A stretch of DNA of 64,000 nucleotides from contig BDIU01000067.1 of the NCBI GenBank assembly GCA_002118135.1, forward strand, positions 124,001-188,000, written 5' to 3'. Source of the DNA: Trebouxia sp. TZW2008. Its lineage: Eukaryota > Chlorophyta > Trebouxiophyceae > Trebouxiales > Trebouxiaceae. A model generated the notes under the pieces. That model did no database searches, had not been told where the DNA came from, and saw nothing but the letters and a program-made list of their open reading frames with translations. The position numbers were made by a program, and so were the translations under genes. This document shows, in pieces, positions 1 through 21,100 of this stretch; the first letter of the stretch is position 1, and the number at the start of each line of letters is the position of its first letter.

Positions 1-296
1 TGCAACGATACGTCACGTAGGCACTTCAGCAAACGACGAAGTCAATGCAGAAAGTCAGGACTGCATGACTAATAGCCATGCACCATTGCTTTTGCGCTGC
101 AGCGAACGTAGAAGCGCAGCAACGCTTAAAGCACGTTTGAGGCTGATCGGATGAGCCGTGATCGAACTGTGTGTGCATGCGGGTCGCGGCAGCGATCGAG
201 TCAAGACTCACAGCCCGCCCTTCCTTGAACGCTCCAAGATCCTCTTTTTGTTGGTAGCGGGTGCTCGCGGTGTCATAGGCGTCGGGATGCTGTGCG
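1..296. other. Left edge and 5' region of the PC-esterase gene, with a short upstream ORF
   Basis: No gene is recognised before 297. An ATG at 287-289 opens an eight-codon upstream frame (MLCDVLS, stop at 308-310) that overlaps the proposed start at 297 in another frame. If the transcript begins upstream, this could damp initiation at 297. That regulatory role is inference; only the frame arrangement is seen. Confidence 0.35.
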
Positions 297-3200
297 ATGT
301 TTTGTCATAAGCCAGGGCCGCGCGCTGTCGTGGCGCTGACGTGGATTGCGGTCTTTGCCGCTCTGTTGCTTTTGCTCGGTCAACTGCCTACGCTAGAGCC
401 CCCCGGATCAGTCAGAACCAGCGGGTGGGAAGTGCTGATCCGTTCTGCCACCCTTGATGTGCCTGCTATCGCAGCAGGGGTCCGCCGAACCTGACAGCAT
501 GTTATAGATCACTTTGCCTACTCTTGGCCACATGTTGGATTATGACACTGTGTGCCTGCAGTGTTGAGCCAGCAGAGGTAGCCTTCAATTACAGTGGCGA
601 ATGCAGCCTATTGCTCAACTCAGGAGGCTGGGTGCAGGTTCCACATGTCAGGTAAATCCACATGAGCCCTGCTTGCTTATGTTGCAGCTGCCCAGGCATA
701 GACACACACAAGCACTGCATTGTCATGAGCAATTGACCCTGTTTGCGTGTATGTCAGGTGTGACCCAACCACTACAACTGTAGCAACACATTATGCATGC
801 ATGCATGTCAGGTGTGAGCTGTCTAATAAGATTGCAGCAACGCACTTTTTATGCGTGCATGTCATCTTCCAGCCGTCCCCCAAGGGTGCAGCATTCCACT
901 CTGTTTTCATGCCTGTCAGGTATGAGTAGTCCACAATTCAGGTATGAGTAGTCCACAAAGACTGTAGCAACTTGTGGGCCTGGTCATAAGAACAGCTGGC
1001 AGTGGGGCTCTGAGGCAAGGCAGTGCAGGGCGTTCAGGCTATCTGCATGCATGTCAGGAGTGAGCAATCTATTGAGGCTGTAGCAGCTCACTCTATGCAT
1101 GCATCCTAGGTGTGAGCCGTCAACCAAGACTGTAGCAACTTGTGGGCCTGGTCACAACAACAGCTGGCAGTGGGGCCCTGAGGCAAGGCAGTGTGGAGCA
1201 GCCAGGCTGTCAGCGCCACAAGCACGCTATCTGCTGCAGCAGAAATGGATTGTCATGGCTGGCGACTCCATCACACGCTTCCTATTTGCTGCAATGTTGC
1301 GGCTGCTTGGCAGTGAAGGTGTGCACTGACTGAGACATGCTGTTGCGCATCTGCGTTACATGTATGTTACAAATGCCCGTGCATGTCTGCTGCCAATTCC
1401 ATCGTCGATTTTTAGCACAACTCCAGCGCATGTGTGAGTCATGCATGTTGTGACCAGAGACCAGGCATCAGTTCTGTGAGATTGCGCATCTCTCCAAAGA
1501 CTTTTTTGACATGCTGGCCACAACAAGGCTGCTTTGCTATGACAATGCCAGTGTTGCTCAGCAAGGTCATGACATTGTTGGCGGGTGTGCAGATCAGCAA
1601 GTTGTGTACGGACACCGTGACTTTGAGTACATACTGCCAGACAACATCAGGGCCACCTTTCTGTGGGCGCCATACACCACAAACATCACCGCCCACATGC
1701 GCAAATGGTACTTCCTCTTCCTTGCTTGCCAAGCTTTTAAAACATAGTAATAATCATTACACGTTTCAACACATGTGCTAGGTGTGTGTGGCTCAAGTTT
1801 TGTCTCGCCAGGCAGGCTTGTTCTGAACGTCTCTGAAAGGACGTCTGATATTCAACTGACTTTGAATGTCAGACAAAACAATGTCGTTCCAGATCTTCCT
1901 GCTGTTTACTGCTACCCTTTCAAAAATGTACCCAAGTTCCCTGCTTATGGCTCTTTCTGATTTGAGAGGTGGTTCATGCTTGAGACATTTGATGAGTGAC
2001 ATTTATAGAGCAGCTGACATTTTAGGGCATGCTTAATGGTGCAGACTGCTTGTCCATGCTCATGGCCCTTGATATGACCATATAGGACAGCTGTACATGA
2101 CTTTCCTTTGTAAACACTGCTTCGCTTATCAGGAAAATCGTCCTTAGACCACATTGTCTCTACTTAGAGGGATCACTGCAGTCAGGATGCAGTGACTGGT
2201 CCCAAACTGCGTTGTTCTTACATCAAGAATGTCCTTACATCAAGTGTCCTTACAAAGAGAATTTACTGTAACAAGAGATATACTGCATGCAGGACATATG
2301 CTGCAGAGCAGCCTGACATGTTGATAGTCAGCACAGGCCTGTGGCATATGCTACACATTGGGGATTCTGAAGGCTACCAAGAAGCCCTTGCTGATTTGAA
2401 ACACCAGACAGAGTCGTTTGCAAACAAGCAGGTACATGACTCTCCTGCAGTGCATGTCACACTGATGCTGAAAGTCAATGTTGCTTGTTTTAACCTTGCT
2501 GATCTGAAGCACCAGACAGAATTGTTTGCAAACAAGCGAGTACATAAACATCTTGAAATGCATGTCACACCGATGCTGCAAGTCAACATGATGCTTGATC
2601 TCACCTTGCTGATTTGAAGCACCAGACAGAGTTGCTCGCAAACAAGCAAGAAGATGAATATGCTGCAGTGCACCTCACATTGATGCTGCAAGGCAAACCA
2701 CTCTTTGCTTCTACACTAAGCGCGTGTTGTAGCCAACAGAATGTTTGCATGCACATGCTGAGCATTGCTGAAGTAGTTTTGCCAAACTTGAAGTCAGATG
2801 CATGTTACATTGATGCTGCAAACCCTGAATGGTCTGCTTTCCATCCTCACCACTTATTGTAGGTAAAAGATGTCCGCATGCACATGCTGAGCATCACTGA
2901 AGTATTTCCGCCAAAGTTGAAGTCAGATGAGAAGCGACAAATGCTTACTCTCCAGCAAGTGAGCAAGTACAACCATGGCTTGATCAACAGCAAGCTGCTT
3001 CTGCCCGGCGGTCTTTTCAGCTTGATAGACATGCATCGTCTAACAAAAGGTACGCAATTCTGGACAAGGCAGTGTTATGCAGTTCTGGCCAGAGCAGGGG
3101 CAATTTTAGCCAAAAAAAACATGGTGCCTTGCATGAGCTTGTCAAGCAATACCAGCGACTAGGACTCAATGATATGCTGCCCTTGATCTCAGCACTCATG

Positions 3201-4034
3201 TAGTGTCCGATTCTGGTGGACATGCATCGGCTGGTCCAGTTGTGGTCAAAGCAAATGTATTGCCTTGAGTCAGCTTGTGAAATCAATTTGCATGCATGTC
3301 AACAAGGTGCTGCTTCAGGTGCCAGCACTCTTAAGGGTTTGCAGTTATGGTATGCCTATATGTTGCTGGTCGCTGTTCCACAGGCAACAGTTTGAACTTT
3401 TTCTTTGCATTTGTGGTTGTGGTATGCCTGCATTTTGCTGGTCGCTGTTCCACAGACAACATTTTGAACTTTTTCTTTGCATTTGCGGTTGTGGTATGCC
3501 TGCATTTTGCTGGTTGCTGTTCCACAGGCAGCATTTTGATCTTTTTCTGTGCGTTTGCGTTTATGGTGTGCCTGTATTTTGCTGGTCGCTGTTCCACAGG
3601 CAGCATTCTCGATCCTTTTTGTACTTAGAGGCTCCGTGATAATGCCAACAGGCGCAAATTTTTATGTTTGCGCCTGATGACATGGGAGTATGTGACTGGA
3701 CGTGCAAATAGGCATGAACTTTTCTTTCTCTCTGCCTGTATGTGATTAACCATGGAGCAAGTTGACAGCTGTTGTCTGACTGCGAAGTGGCACTCAATCC
3801 TTTTGACAACACTCAATGGTCATCTGGGCCCATCAATAGTGACACAACTCACGACTGAGCTGATGCAAGTGGCCTACAGTTTTGCATTGGATATAGATTC
3901 GCAGTTGCTGCTTCTGATGTTATGTCTGGGATGCAGGATGCGGAGCTGAGTGTACACATGATGGCTTGCATTACAGCAATACAACCTATGACGCTGCATT
4001 ACAGATCTGGGTGAACACCCTCTGGCTGCACTGA
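297..4034 (+). CDS. PC-esterase / SGNH-type acyl-esterase family protein with N-terminal membrane anchor
   Basis: Multi-exon gene. The first exon (ATG at 297) encodes a short basic start followed by a hydrophobic stretch (WIAVFAALLLLLGQL), which suggests a signal anchor for the secretory pathway. The exon at 1240-1318 carries the SGNH block I motif in MAGDSITRFLFAAML. The exon ending near 1737 contains GHDIVGGCADQ and LPDNIRATFLWAP, and the exon at 2302-2431 contains MLIVSTGLWHML, a block III-like position. A further exon at about 2863-3049 follows. The last exon holds CTHDGLHYSNTTYDAALQIW, giving the catalytic Asp-His pair (DGLHY), and stops at 4032-4034. The order GDS, then a central block, then DGxHY fits the PC-esterase and CAS1/FAM113-like SGNH proteins, which de-acylate or acylate glycans or proteins. 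The substrate is unknown. Exon borders between 494 and 1240 and from 3050 to 3950 are uncertain. The introns carry a MITE, exon copies and a 72-bp tandem repeat. Confidence 0.75.
740..1200 (+). repeat. Imperfect tandem repeats upstream of the GDS exon
   Basis: Units of the type 'TGTCAGGTGTGA...CTGTAGCAAC' recur at about 755, 805, 915, 940, 1055 and 1105. A longer segment is duplicated: 'acttgtgggcctggtca' and the GC-rich bases after it occur near 970 and again near 1140. The units lie in the presumed first intron of the PC-esterase gene. They look like diverged local duplications rather than a mobile element. Confidence 0.6.
1747..1830 (+). repeat. Dispersed repeat copy 1 (GTGCTAGGTGTGTGTGGC core)
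   Basis: The segment runs from a short AATAATCATTACACG lead into GTGCTAGGTGTGTGTGGC and then a GCCAGGCAGGCTTGTTCTGA tail. Near-identical sequence occurs at 22141-22230. More diverged copies lie at 34664-34731 and 62867-62935, and a truncated one at 57754-57783. This copy is in a PC-esterase intron. Confidence 0.75.
2093..2276 (-). mobile_element. Pogo/mariner-like MITE, copy 2 (reverse orientation)
   Basis: Read on the minus strand, this stretch aligns along its length with the element at 47993-48170. Shared blocks include the TTGATGTAAGGAC motif, the GTCACTGCATCCTGACTGCA block, the CCCTCTAAGTAGAGACAAT block and the AAGCAGTG(T)TTACAAA end. The right end (plus strand ...TTACAAAGAGAATTTACTGTA) is the better preserved terminal repeat; the left end is eroded. 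There is no coding capacity. It sits in a PC-esterase intron just before the 2302 exon. Confidence 0.7.
2380..2860 (+). repeat. Copies of PC-esterase exon ends inside the intron
   Basis: The 3' end of the 2302-2431 exon (LADLKHQTESFANKQ) is repeated at about 2497-2550 (LADLKHQTELFANKR) and 2600-2650 (LLI-stop, then KHQTELLANKQ). Each copy is followed by similar intron sequence with CATGTCACAC(T/C)GATGCTG. The first part of the next exon (MHMLSITEVFPPKLKSD, about 2880) is likewise pre-echoed at about 2750-2800 (MHMLSIAEVVLPNLKSD). The copies are diverged at many positions, so they are old local duplications. Confidence 0.8.
3351..3638 (+). repeat. Four-copy 72-bp tandem repeat
   Basis: Units begin at 3351, 3423, 3495 and 3567, each exactly 72 bp apart, and each contains 'TTTGCTGG(T)TCGCTGTTCCACAG' or a close variant. 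Because 72 is a multiple of three, several frames stay open (for example a repeated VVCLHFAG), but no frame looks like a folded protein. Each unit carries a splice-acceptor-like TTCCACAG. The repeat lies in an intron upstream of the DGLHY exon. Confidence 0.9.
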
Positions 4035-4443
4035 ACTATCAACTCAATCCTGCTGTGACCAGTCTTGGACACATTACAGTCAATCTTCCTCCCAACTTGG
4101 TGCAAAGCCTTGTAGAAACACTGCTTTGCCAGTACCCACTAAATGTGTTTGATGCAAAACAGTGCCACACAGTGTCATGGAACGCTGACGCGTCGCTCAG
4201 TCGTATATGTCGACTCACCAACACTGACTACAATGAACGAAGACAAACAAGACACGTATGACAAGCAGCTGGCAATACGCAGCAATCTATCTGCAAAATC
4301 ATGATGAAGTGAACAAGCAGTTTCAGGCAGCTGCCGCTGACGGCTGAGCTGTACACGTCATGTTTGTCCTCGTTGACTTTGACGGCTGCTGGCAGTTCTG
4401 TACACCATTAAAGCCATCACAGCTGCTGCAGTGTTGCCAAGGC
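4035..4443. other. Convergent 3' region between PC-esterase (+) and MED31 (-)
   Basis: This holds the 3' ends of two convergent genes. Open frames exist on both strands (for example 4055-4261 on +), but none shows a recognisable domain or a spliceable connection. I treat it as 3' UTR or spacer. Confidence 0.4.
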
Positions 4444-5274
4444 TTAGCTGCCCTGGCCATTTGCTACATTGTCAGTGTCTCCTTGAGCTTCATCAGCATT
4501 TGCAGCTTGTCTGTTTGAACGATGCTGCCAGAACAGCAGCTGCTGAGTGTGCACCATCTCCTGCAAAAGGCATGAGCACAGCCATGTTCAAACATTTCTT
4601 GAGCAACCGTTTCTTGAGTAATTGTTGCATGAGGCATCATCAACCAATTCATTAAGCACAGCAACTACTTCCTTGAGCAATACGGTGGAGCTGTGTTCCA
4701 CCAATTCAATGAGCTTCTTTATAGGAGCTTTTGGGCTCAAAGGCTTGAGAAGGTGAAGCTCACCAGCAAGTACAGGATGCATTGCCTTTTGCATGCTGTG
4801 CAAAAGAGCCTTGCATACCTTGATTTCATTTCTGGCCATGGCGGTCCGGAAGTCCTGATTTTGCAAGCAGTCCAGAAAGAACAAGCAGTGAGGGTAACTG
4901 CGTAGAAGTGTCCAAGTTGAATCCAAGTTGTGAAGCTTACATGCAATGTTTGCTGTGCCCCACATCGGTGTGTTCAGTCGCTCTTACATGATGTACTTGG
5001 CATATGCTGGTTGTTGCCAGTACTGCAGGTACTTTAGATACTTGATGAAGGCGGGATCCTTCAAGAAGCCGCCTTGTGCTAGCCCTGACACAGCAAATGC
5101 AGTTGACTGAAATAAAGCTGCTGAAAAAAGGATTGGCAGTGCATCACGTTTTCTACACATCACGTACAATTGAGGTACTGTGGGTTGCTTAGGCACTGCA
5201 CAAATTCTAGCTCTAGCAAGAAGCGCCTTTCATCTGAGCAAGCTATGTCTTGAGCTGAGCAAGTGATGTTCTGC
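4444..5274 (-). CDS. MED31: Mediator complex subunit 31 (SOH1 family)
   Basis: Four exons join in phase on the minus strand: about 5274-5168, 5084-4988, 4897-4819 and 4560-4444 (stop TAA, complement of 4444-4446). They encode FLLELEFVQCLSNPQYLN, WLAQGGFLKDPAFIKYLKY, LQYWQQPAYAKYI, YPHCLFFLDCLQNQDFRTAM and HTQQLLFWQHRSNRQA. These are the successive conserved helices of MED31, the small middle-module Mediator subunit that links gene-specific activators to RNA polymerase II. The C-terminal tail after the conserved core is short. The N-terminal start is not fixed. A donor near 5430 (ending ...MLILG) would join the 5274 acceptor in phase and extend the protein upstream, but the sequence there matches nothing known. 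Identity is secure; the 5' end is not. Confidence 0.92.
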
Positions 5275-5896
5275 CTGTAAGTCGCGCTAATACAATCAGT
5301 TGCTGGCTGAAGGGCCACACATGCCCAGCCACAGACAGGATGCAGCTGACACATTAATGTTACCCAAGGCGTTGGTCTTGCTCCTGCATCGCAGTGCCGG
5401 CGAGGCGGCCAGCTGTCAATAGCAAGCTTCACCCCAAGATCAGCATTGTGCACGGCGCAAATGGCTCATCACGCACAGCAACAGGCCGACAAGCACCGAT
5501 CATCCGTTGATGAGCTATGTCGTGCAGCGTCTTGGAACGCGTCATGCACGAGCCATGAGTCTGCACATTTGTGGCAAGTGTTGGCGAAAGCGCAGTGCGA
5601 CTATGAGACCGCTGATACACTCGTAGGTGGTCGCCAAGGAGCTGCTTGCAGAGCTGCTTCAGCTGCATGTTCGACTTCAAGCTCAATCGTGTTTTCATTT
5701 TTGACGCCGAGCCGTTGCAGCTGCGTTTTGAGGTGTGGGCTGAGGATCTGATTGCCTTCCTGGTAAACTGTGCTTGAAAGCGGACTGCAGCTTGCGTGTA
5801 GAAGCGAGAACACACACTAGCCTGTGATCTTGACTGGATGCATGCATCCGGCTGAGCGACTCAATACGGAGTCAGGAATCGAGCAGCACCTCCTGC
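5275..5896. other. Divergent 5' region between MED31 (-) and the DEAH4-like helicase (+)
   Basis: Long open frames overlap on both strands between about 5430 and 5815, probably because the stretch is GC-rich and stop-poor. On the minus strand one candidate exon at about 5773-5601 reads EGNQILSPHLKTQLQRLG then VKNENTIELEVEHA, which looks vaguely like a ubiquitin-like fold. I cannot assign it to a gene. The interval probably contains the 5' UTRs and shared promoter of the two genes, and perhaps the first MED31 exon. Confidence 0.4.
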
Positions 5897-15542
<9,646 letters not shown>

Positions 15543-15974
15543 CGTTGCAGCACTAGCTGGACGTCATAAACAACTTTCCTGAAAACGCCCACAAGTCAGA
15601 GCTGTTTCGTTCAAAGTCTGAGAGCGCCTGCAAGTCAAAATTGTTTCATGACATTTTTTGCAGCTGGACATATGCATTAGGGGACAACACGACACAAGGA
15701 AGTGTTGTTTGCCTTGTAGGGGACAATATGCTTTTCCATACGTCACATGCTGACACAAGCACAACCTGTAGCTACATGCTGGACACAACAAGCTTCGACA
15801 CAGCTGTTTGATCACCTATTCTGCTGCTAGCATGTCCTCCACGCAACATCCTATTGTACAACAGAGATGGACGGACTGAGAAGACAGTAACTTGCTGTCA
15901 GTGCCACCATGTCACAACACTGCAACCCTAACTTGCAAACAATGTACCACACCATACTTTGCAATTGATGCACA
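15543..15974. other. Convergent 3' region between helicase (+) and RING gene (-)
   Basis: Non-coding as far as I can see. An imperfect direct duplication of about 50 bp is present: the segment around 15585-15625 (acaagtcagagctgtttc) recurs around 15630-15655 (gcaagtcaaaattgtttc). A second weak duplication with TAGGGGACAA is at about 15678 and 15718. Confidence 0.5.
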
Positions 15975-17641
15975 TCAACTGTCCTCAACAAGAGGCGCAC
16001 TGCAGATAGGACAAGCAGGAGCTCGCAGGTAGTCTGTCGAGGATAGTAGCCATCTGTCTATACATTCCACATGATACTTGTGGCCACACTTCAGAACACG
16101 CAGCGCATCACCACTCTCGTAGTCGTCACAGCACACTGTGCATGACGTGCTGCACACACAAATTAACCAGCTCAGACACGGCAAAACAATCAAAGCCGTA
16201 AACGTCAAAGCTGAGTTGCCAAAGCATGACATGTGAGCTAGACTGTACCCACGCAACAAATACCAGCAAGCAATTCAGCCGATGCTTTGAAACAAGCTGG
16301 CGCAAGTATGCATGGCAGACGACTGTATGCAAAGCCCTTCCCGCCCTTCACATGCAGTATAAATGGCTTAGGTCAGCACAGGGGTGATCTGTATGGAGAC
16401 AGTTGACTGCTGCAATACATACCTAGCTGGACCTGCTGAGTCTGTGCAGCATGCTTCATGCATGCATGAATGAAGTATGCATGCACAAACAGTTTGAATG
16501 TGATGCCTGACCTGCTGCTGTTGCCTGCAGCCAAAATGCGCTCAACAGCTTCTGCTTTGTCCAAGCTCTCTTTGCTGTTGACACCACACAATCGCAACCG
16601 TTTCTGCACGGCCAAGACTCATGGCTAAGTGCAGGGCTAAGTGACTCACAAAGGTCGATCGCAAGACAATCAAGTCCAAAAGGCTTGTGGACGTGTGTTT
16701 ACACAAGATCATTGGCTTGCAAGGTAACAGTAATGGCCAGTGTTGCCGCAAACCCTATGGCTTGCCTGTGTCTATCAGACAGGACTTCCCTGGTCCGCTC
16801 AAGACAAGAAGGGCAATGCACTGGATGACTGACTGTTGCACACCTTGAGTTCAGCGGGAGGAAGCCGATACAAGTCTTCCTCGGAGCAGTGCAGCTCAAC
16901 TGGCAGCTGCTGAATTACTTTGCTGACTGCTTCAAAACGGCGGCGCTTGCTGATTGCTGAAGCTCGCACCCCTGGCTGACCTGCTTCAACTTGCCGCCAA
17001 TTCCAAACAGAGTGCCACAGCTCTGTCCAGCTGTTGCGTAACCCCTGACAATGGAAAGGGCAGATGTTGACCACTTTTCTCCAGCACTATTTATTACCTC
17101 AGTTTGTAGTGTGCAGCATGACGCTGGGAGACACGTCATGGTGAACTACATTGCCATACCTCAGCGTGACATGCTTGATCGATGCTACTGAGCTTGTGAG
17201 CAAGTTGTGGCAAGTGAAGCAATGCACCTGGGATGTGCCAACTTAATGAAAATAAGGTCGCACCTGCCGCCTGATACTGAAGTATGCCTTGCTTGAGGCA
17301 AACACTAGCAAGGCAAATACAGGCACAATCCACGTCAAGTTGAGACTGGGCGTGGCAGCGAAATCGGCTCTCCAGGGATCTGACGCTGGTCGTGCGGAAG
17401 CGTTGTGACGACCCTGTCATGCAATGGCCATGTTGGTGTGAGTCCCAATTCCAATTGACTAGCGTGATGTATGCATGCAGAGAAGGTTGTCTGGGCTTAC
17501 TGCTGCAGGCCCAACTGGATACGATGCTGGATTCGACAAGAGCCCGCTGTTGAGTAGAACAGTTACAGCCAGACCCAATACGGTCAGCCACAACTGAGAC
17601 CTTCCTCCGCCCAAATAAATGAAGATCATGCCGATGCGCAC
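15975..17641 (-). CDS. RING-H2 membrane protein, probable E3 ubiquitin ligase
   Basis: The terminal exon (16149-15975) encodes a complete RING-H2 finger: SCTVCCDDYESGD, then VLKCGHKYHVECIDRWL and CPICSAPL. It ends EDS-stop. It joins in phase to the exon at 16603-16512 (KRLRLCGVNSKESLDKAEAV), which joins to the exon ending at 16844 (LYRLPPAELK). The junction reads LPPAELK-KRLRLCGV, an SAP-like RNA/DNA-binding or protein-protein helix pair seen upstream of some algal RING domains. The proposed first exon (17641-17501) starts MRIGMIFIYLGG and contains a hydrophobic segment (LWLTVLGLAVTVLLNSGLL), giving one membrane anchor. Exons between about 16985 and 17500 are not resolved. The expected role is ubiquitin transfer at a membrane; the substrate is unknown. 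Confidence 0.78.
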
Positions 17642-18102
17642 TCGTCACAGTGCTTATTGTGCTAGTGTTTCTAAACGAGTCGTTAGTTACGTCAGGCTGT
17701 TCGTGCGCTCCATGAGTACTTGCTGCGGCCTGCTCCACTTGACGGATGGCACCAACGCAACGCTGAGGATTCGACTTGACTGCGACCGCTGCTGTGGTCG
17801 CGAAGCTGTGCACACGCTCGACAGGAGCGCATGCATGGCTTCACATATTAGTCATGCTGTATGACTGTTCTATCTAACAGACCGTGCTTGCGACGCTGTG
17901 GCCTGTCGTGTTTCTGCTGAACCGCAGGCAACTTCGCTCAAATTTACTGCTTTTATCGTGCTAGCACTAAAGCACTTCTCGAGCAGGTGTGAAATCAGCA
18001 TCGCGGGACGAGCATACCAGTGTTTCGTCTGATCACCCACTGAACCGCGAGCGCGCGTTCACCCCAGCGATGCTTTGATCACATTGCTTTGGACGGCTGC
18101 AA
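17642..18102. promoter_or_regulatory. Divergent intergenic region, RING (-) and M48 peptidase (+)
   Basis: Two head-to-head genes start at 17641 (-) and 18103 (+), so this 460-bp interval should hold both promoters. It is GC-richer than the introns and lacks exon copies. No convincing TATA or named element is seen. Confidence 0.4.
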
Positions 18103-21100
18103 TGCAGCTCCATATGACGCAACGAACAGCTGTTTGTCGGCATGGCCTCGGCGGTGCATACGACCGGAGCTACAAGTTTGTGTCAAGACCTAAAGCGCCC
18201 AGACAGGCTGTGCTTGTGAGTGCCAAAGTTGTTGCTCCCTTGTCAGCTGTAACACCACCGCATGCCAGCGCATCTTTGTAAGCCATTTCTATGTGAACTT
18301 GACGCAGGCACAAGTTGCTGGTGTAAGTACAGGTCTTCAGTGGTCCAAGCCAGGTGCCACACTTACTTCCAGAGTTGCCAAGTTTCACAAGCTTGATGGT
18401 GATGATTTCAGGCAAGGAACTGCCTGTAAACCTCCTTAAATCATTCAAAGCTCCTCATGCAAGTCGTTTGAATCAAACTGCTGCAGGCACCCACTGGATC
18501 AGCAAAATACACGGCTTCTGAAAGTATTGCCCGGGCTTGAAGCTATGGCCAAGAATGTACTGGGTGAGTGCCCTTTCTGCCATTGAGCCAAGCTTGCATC
18601 AGTCACGATGATGTCACATTTCTCATCACATCATTGTGTCATTGCAGCACTTGTGTTTAGGCAGTCATATGCCAGCAATGGCTGGCTTGCAATTACAGAA
18701 CCTGCACAAAACCCAGGTGCATGCGATGCAACAGCATGCTACATGACCAGGCAATCATCTCTGACTGTGTAATCTGCAGCATGGAATGTACACTGTAGGA
18801 CATGCCAAGTACAGTGAAGCAATACTGCCTTTGTCACACATGGTTATGCTGACTCTGTAGAGACATGCATGCAGGCCCTGTAGCTGAGCAGGTACTGCTG
18901 CTGGAGAACATCGGCACATCAGTGCTGGTGGGCCCTGAGCAGCTTTCCAGCCTGCACAAGCTGCTGCTGACTGCTGCCAGCACATTGCAAATGGATCCGC
19001 CAGATCTGTACATCAAGCAGGTGCTGTTGTTTCAGCTTTCAGCTCTTGAAGTTGCTGCAGTGCGCTGACATCAATACCATATACTTTTTGTGTGGTACAA
19101 TGTTCTTTCCGGGCCTTTGCTCAAGTCTTGCACATGAGCATGGACTGCCGTCAGTGTCTGTCAGAGTTACTGCAAGCTTGTTGTTGGCAGACAAAGCATC
19201 ATGCTGCATGCAGCATGGGGGCATCAGTTCAGCAAATTCACTTCTGAGCAAACGCAGTATTTTGCATTGTTTGCAGTATAGCTGGCTGAATTTGTGGTGC
19301 GCATGCAGAATCCTGTACCAAATGCGTACACACTGGCGATTGGTGGCCGCAAGCCATTCATAGTTATGCACACAGCTCTCCTGGAGCTGTTGGAACCACT
19401 TGAAGTGCAGGTATGGCTTCATTACTGCAATTGACATTCGAGCACATAAGACACCTGCTGCAATAAGCACCTGACATCCTGCATGCAATGCTGCCCAATG
19501 GATTCATGCCACAAAAGCTGTGGGCTAATGCAACATATAAAGCTTTGGGGATTCAGCATGTAATCAGGCACAGATGTTCACAGTGCTTTTCAGTGCCATC
19601 AGAGGCCATTAAACACAAAGCCTGTGCCTTTGTCCACCACCGTCTGAATTTTGTTCTGCAGGCTGACATAGCTCATGAACTTGGGCATCTCAACTGCAGT
19701 CATGGCCTCTGGCTAACAATGGCGAATGTTCCAGCCAGTAACACTTTGATAGTGCTTCCAGTGCTTTCAGAGGGCATTGACAACAAAGCCTGTGCCTGTG
19801 TCCACCACCAACTGAACTTTGTTCTGCAGGCTGTCATAACTCATGAACTTGGGCATCTCAAGTGCAGTCACGGCGTCTGGCTGACAATGGCCAATGTGCT
19901 AGCCAGCAAACCCTGACAGTCAGACAATGGCGCGCGCATTAGCCAGCAAACCCTGTCAGTGCTATCAGGGGCCACCCAACACAAAGTCTCTTCCATGAAT
20001 GACTGAAGTTGCTTCTGCAGGCTGTCATAGCTCATGAACTTGGGCATCTCAAGTGTAGTCATGGCGTCTGGTTGACAATGGCCAATGTGCTAGCCAGCAA
20101 CACCCTGTCAGTGCTTCCAGTGCTATCAGGGGCCATTGAAGATGGACTACTAAGGTGGCTGAGGGCAGCTGAGCTGACATGTGACAGGGCAGCTTTGTTA
20201 GTGGCCCAAGATCACCGAGTGGTCATTTCCTCTCTGATGAAGCTAGCTGGCGGCTCCCCCAAGCTCAATGCAGAACTGAACGTTGAAGCTTTTCTCAAGC
20301 AGGTACAGTGTTTTCTTGTAGTAGTGACTGCATGACCAAAGAGGTTGCCCTTACACCAATCAGCTCTGTTAGCAGTCAAACATCACCGCGTGGTCATTCC
20401 CTTCCTTATCAAGTTAGCTGGTAGCAGCCCTAAGCTCAATGCAAACCTCATTGTTGAGGCCTGTCTAAAGCAGGTATGCCCTTGTCCTCCTGCAGTCATC
20501 CTGTGACATGACGCCATTCTTGTTGTAAGGACACCCGCATTGCGAGGCAACTGCTGCACTGTCAATACATTGGTATCTCTGGACCAGCTGATTGATGGTG
20601 CGTGTTTAGGCATGCGCGCATTTGTGACATCAGAGTATCACTGACTTGCATAACTGTCTGAGTGTTGGAAACTCTCTGACACACTAACACACTCAATGGA
20701 GCAAATTGTAGCCAGTCTGTTTCTGCAGCAGTGTGACCCCTGAGGCAGCAGGCGCCTACTTCTTCTGCACAAAACCTGCTGTGCATATAGCGCACATAGC
20801 GTTCTGACCCCAGCTGGCATGTAATGCTCACCAAACCATGAGGACCATTGTGGCACGACAGCAGAGCGTCAAAGGTCACACATGATCGGCGGGAAGTTCA
20901 ATCCATGGCACCTTGAGCCCTTGACCTCTTTGTCTCCATGTCCATTTGCTGCTTGCAGGCAAGGTCATATGATGAAGCAAGCTCAACGCCACTCGGCTGG
21001 TATATCAAGAATGCCCAGACCAGGGCATTGTCTCACCCCTTGCCAGTCATGCGAGCCAGAGAGATTGATCAGTGGGCAGCTGGCAGTCAATATCGTGCCT

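Noticed and set aside
3265..3639. Repetitive FAFVVVVCLHFAG-type hydrophobic protein
   Set aside because: Frames remain open because the tandem unit is 72 bp; no start context and it lies in an intron.
5601..5815. Ubiquitin-like domain protein on the minus strand upstream of MED31
   Set aside because: VKNENTIELEVE is suggestive only; no second domain, no clear donor, and the overlapping frames on both strands suggest GC-rich leader DNA.
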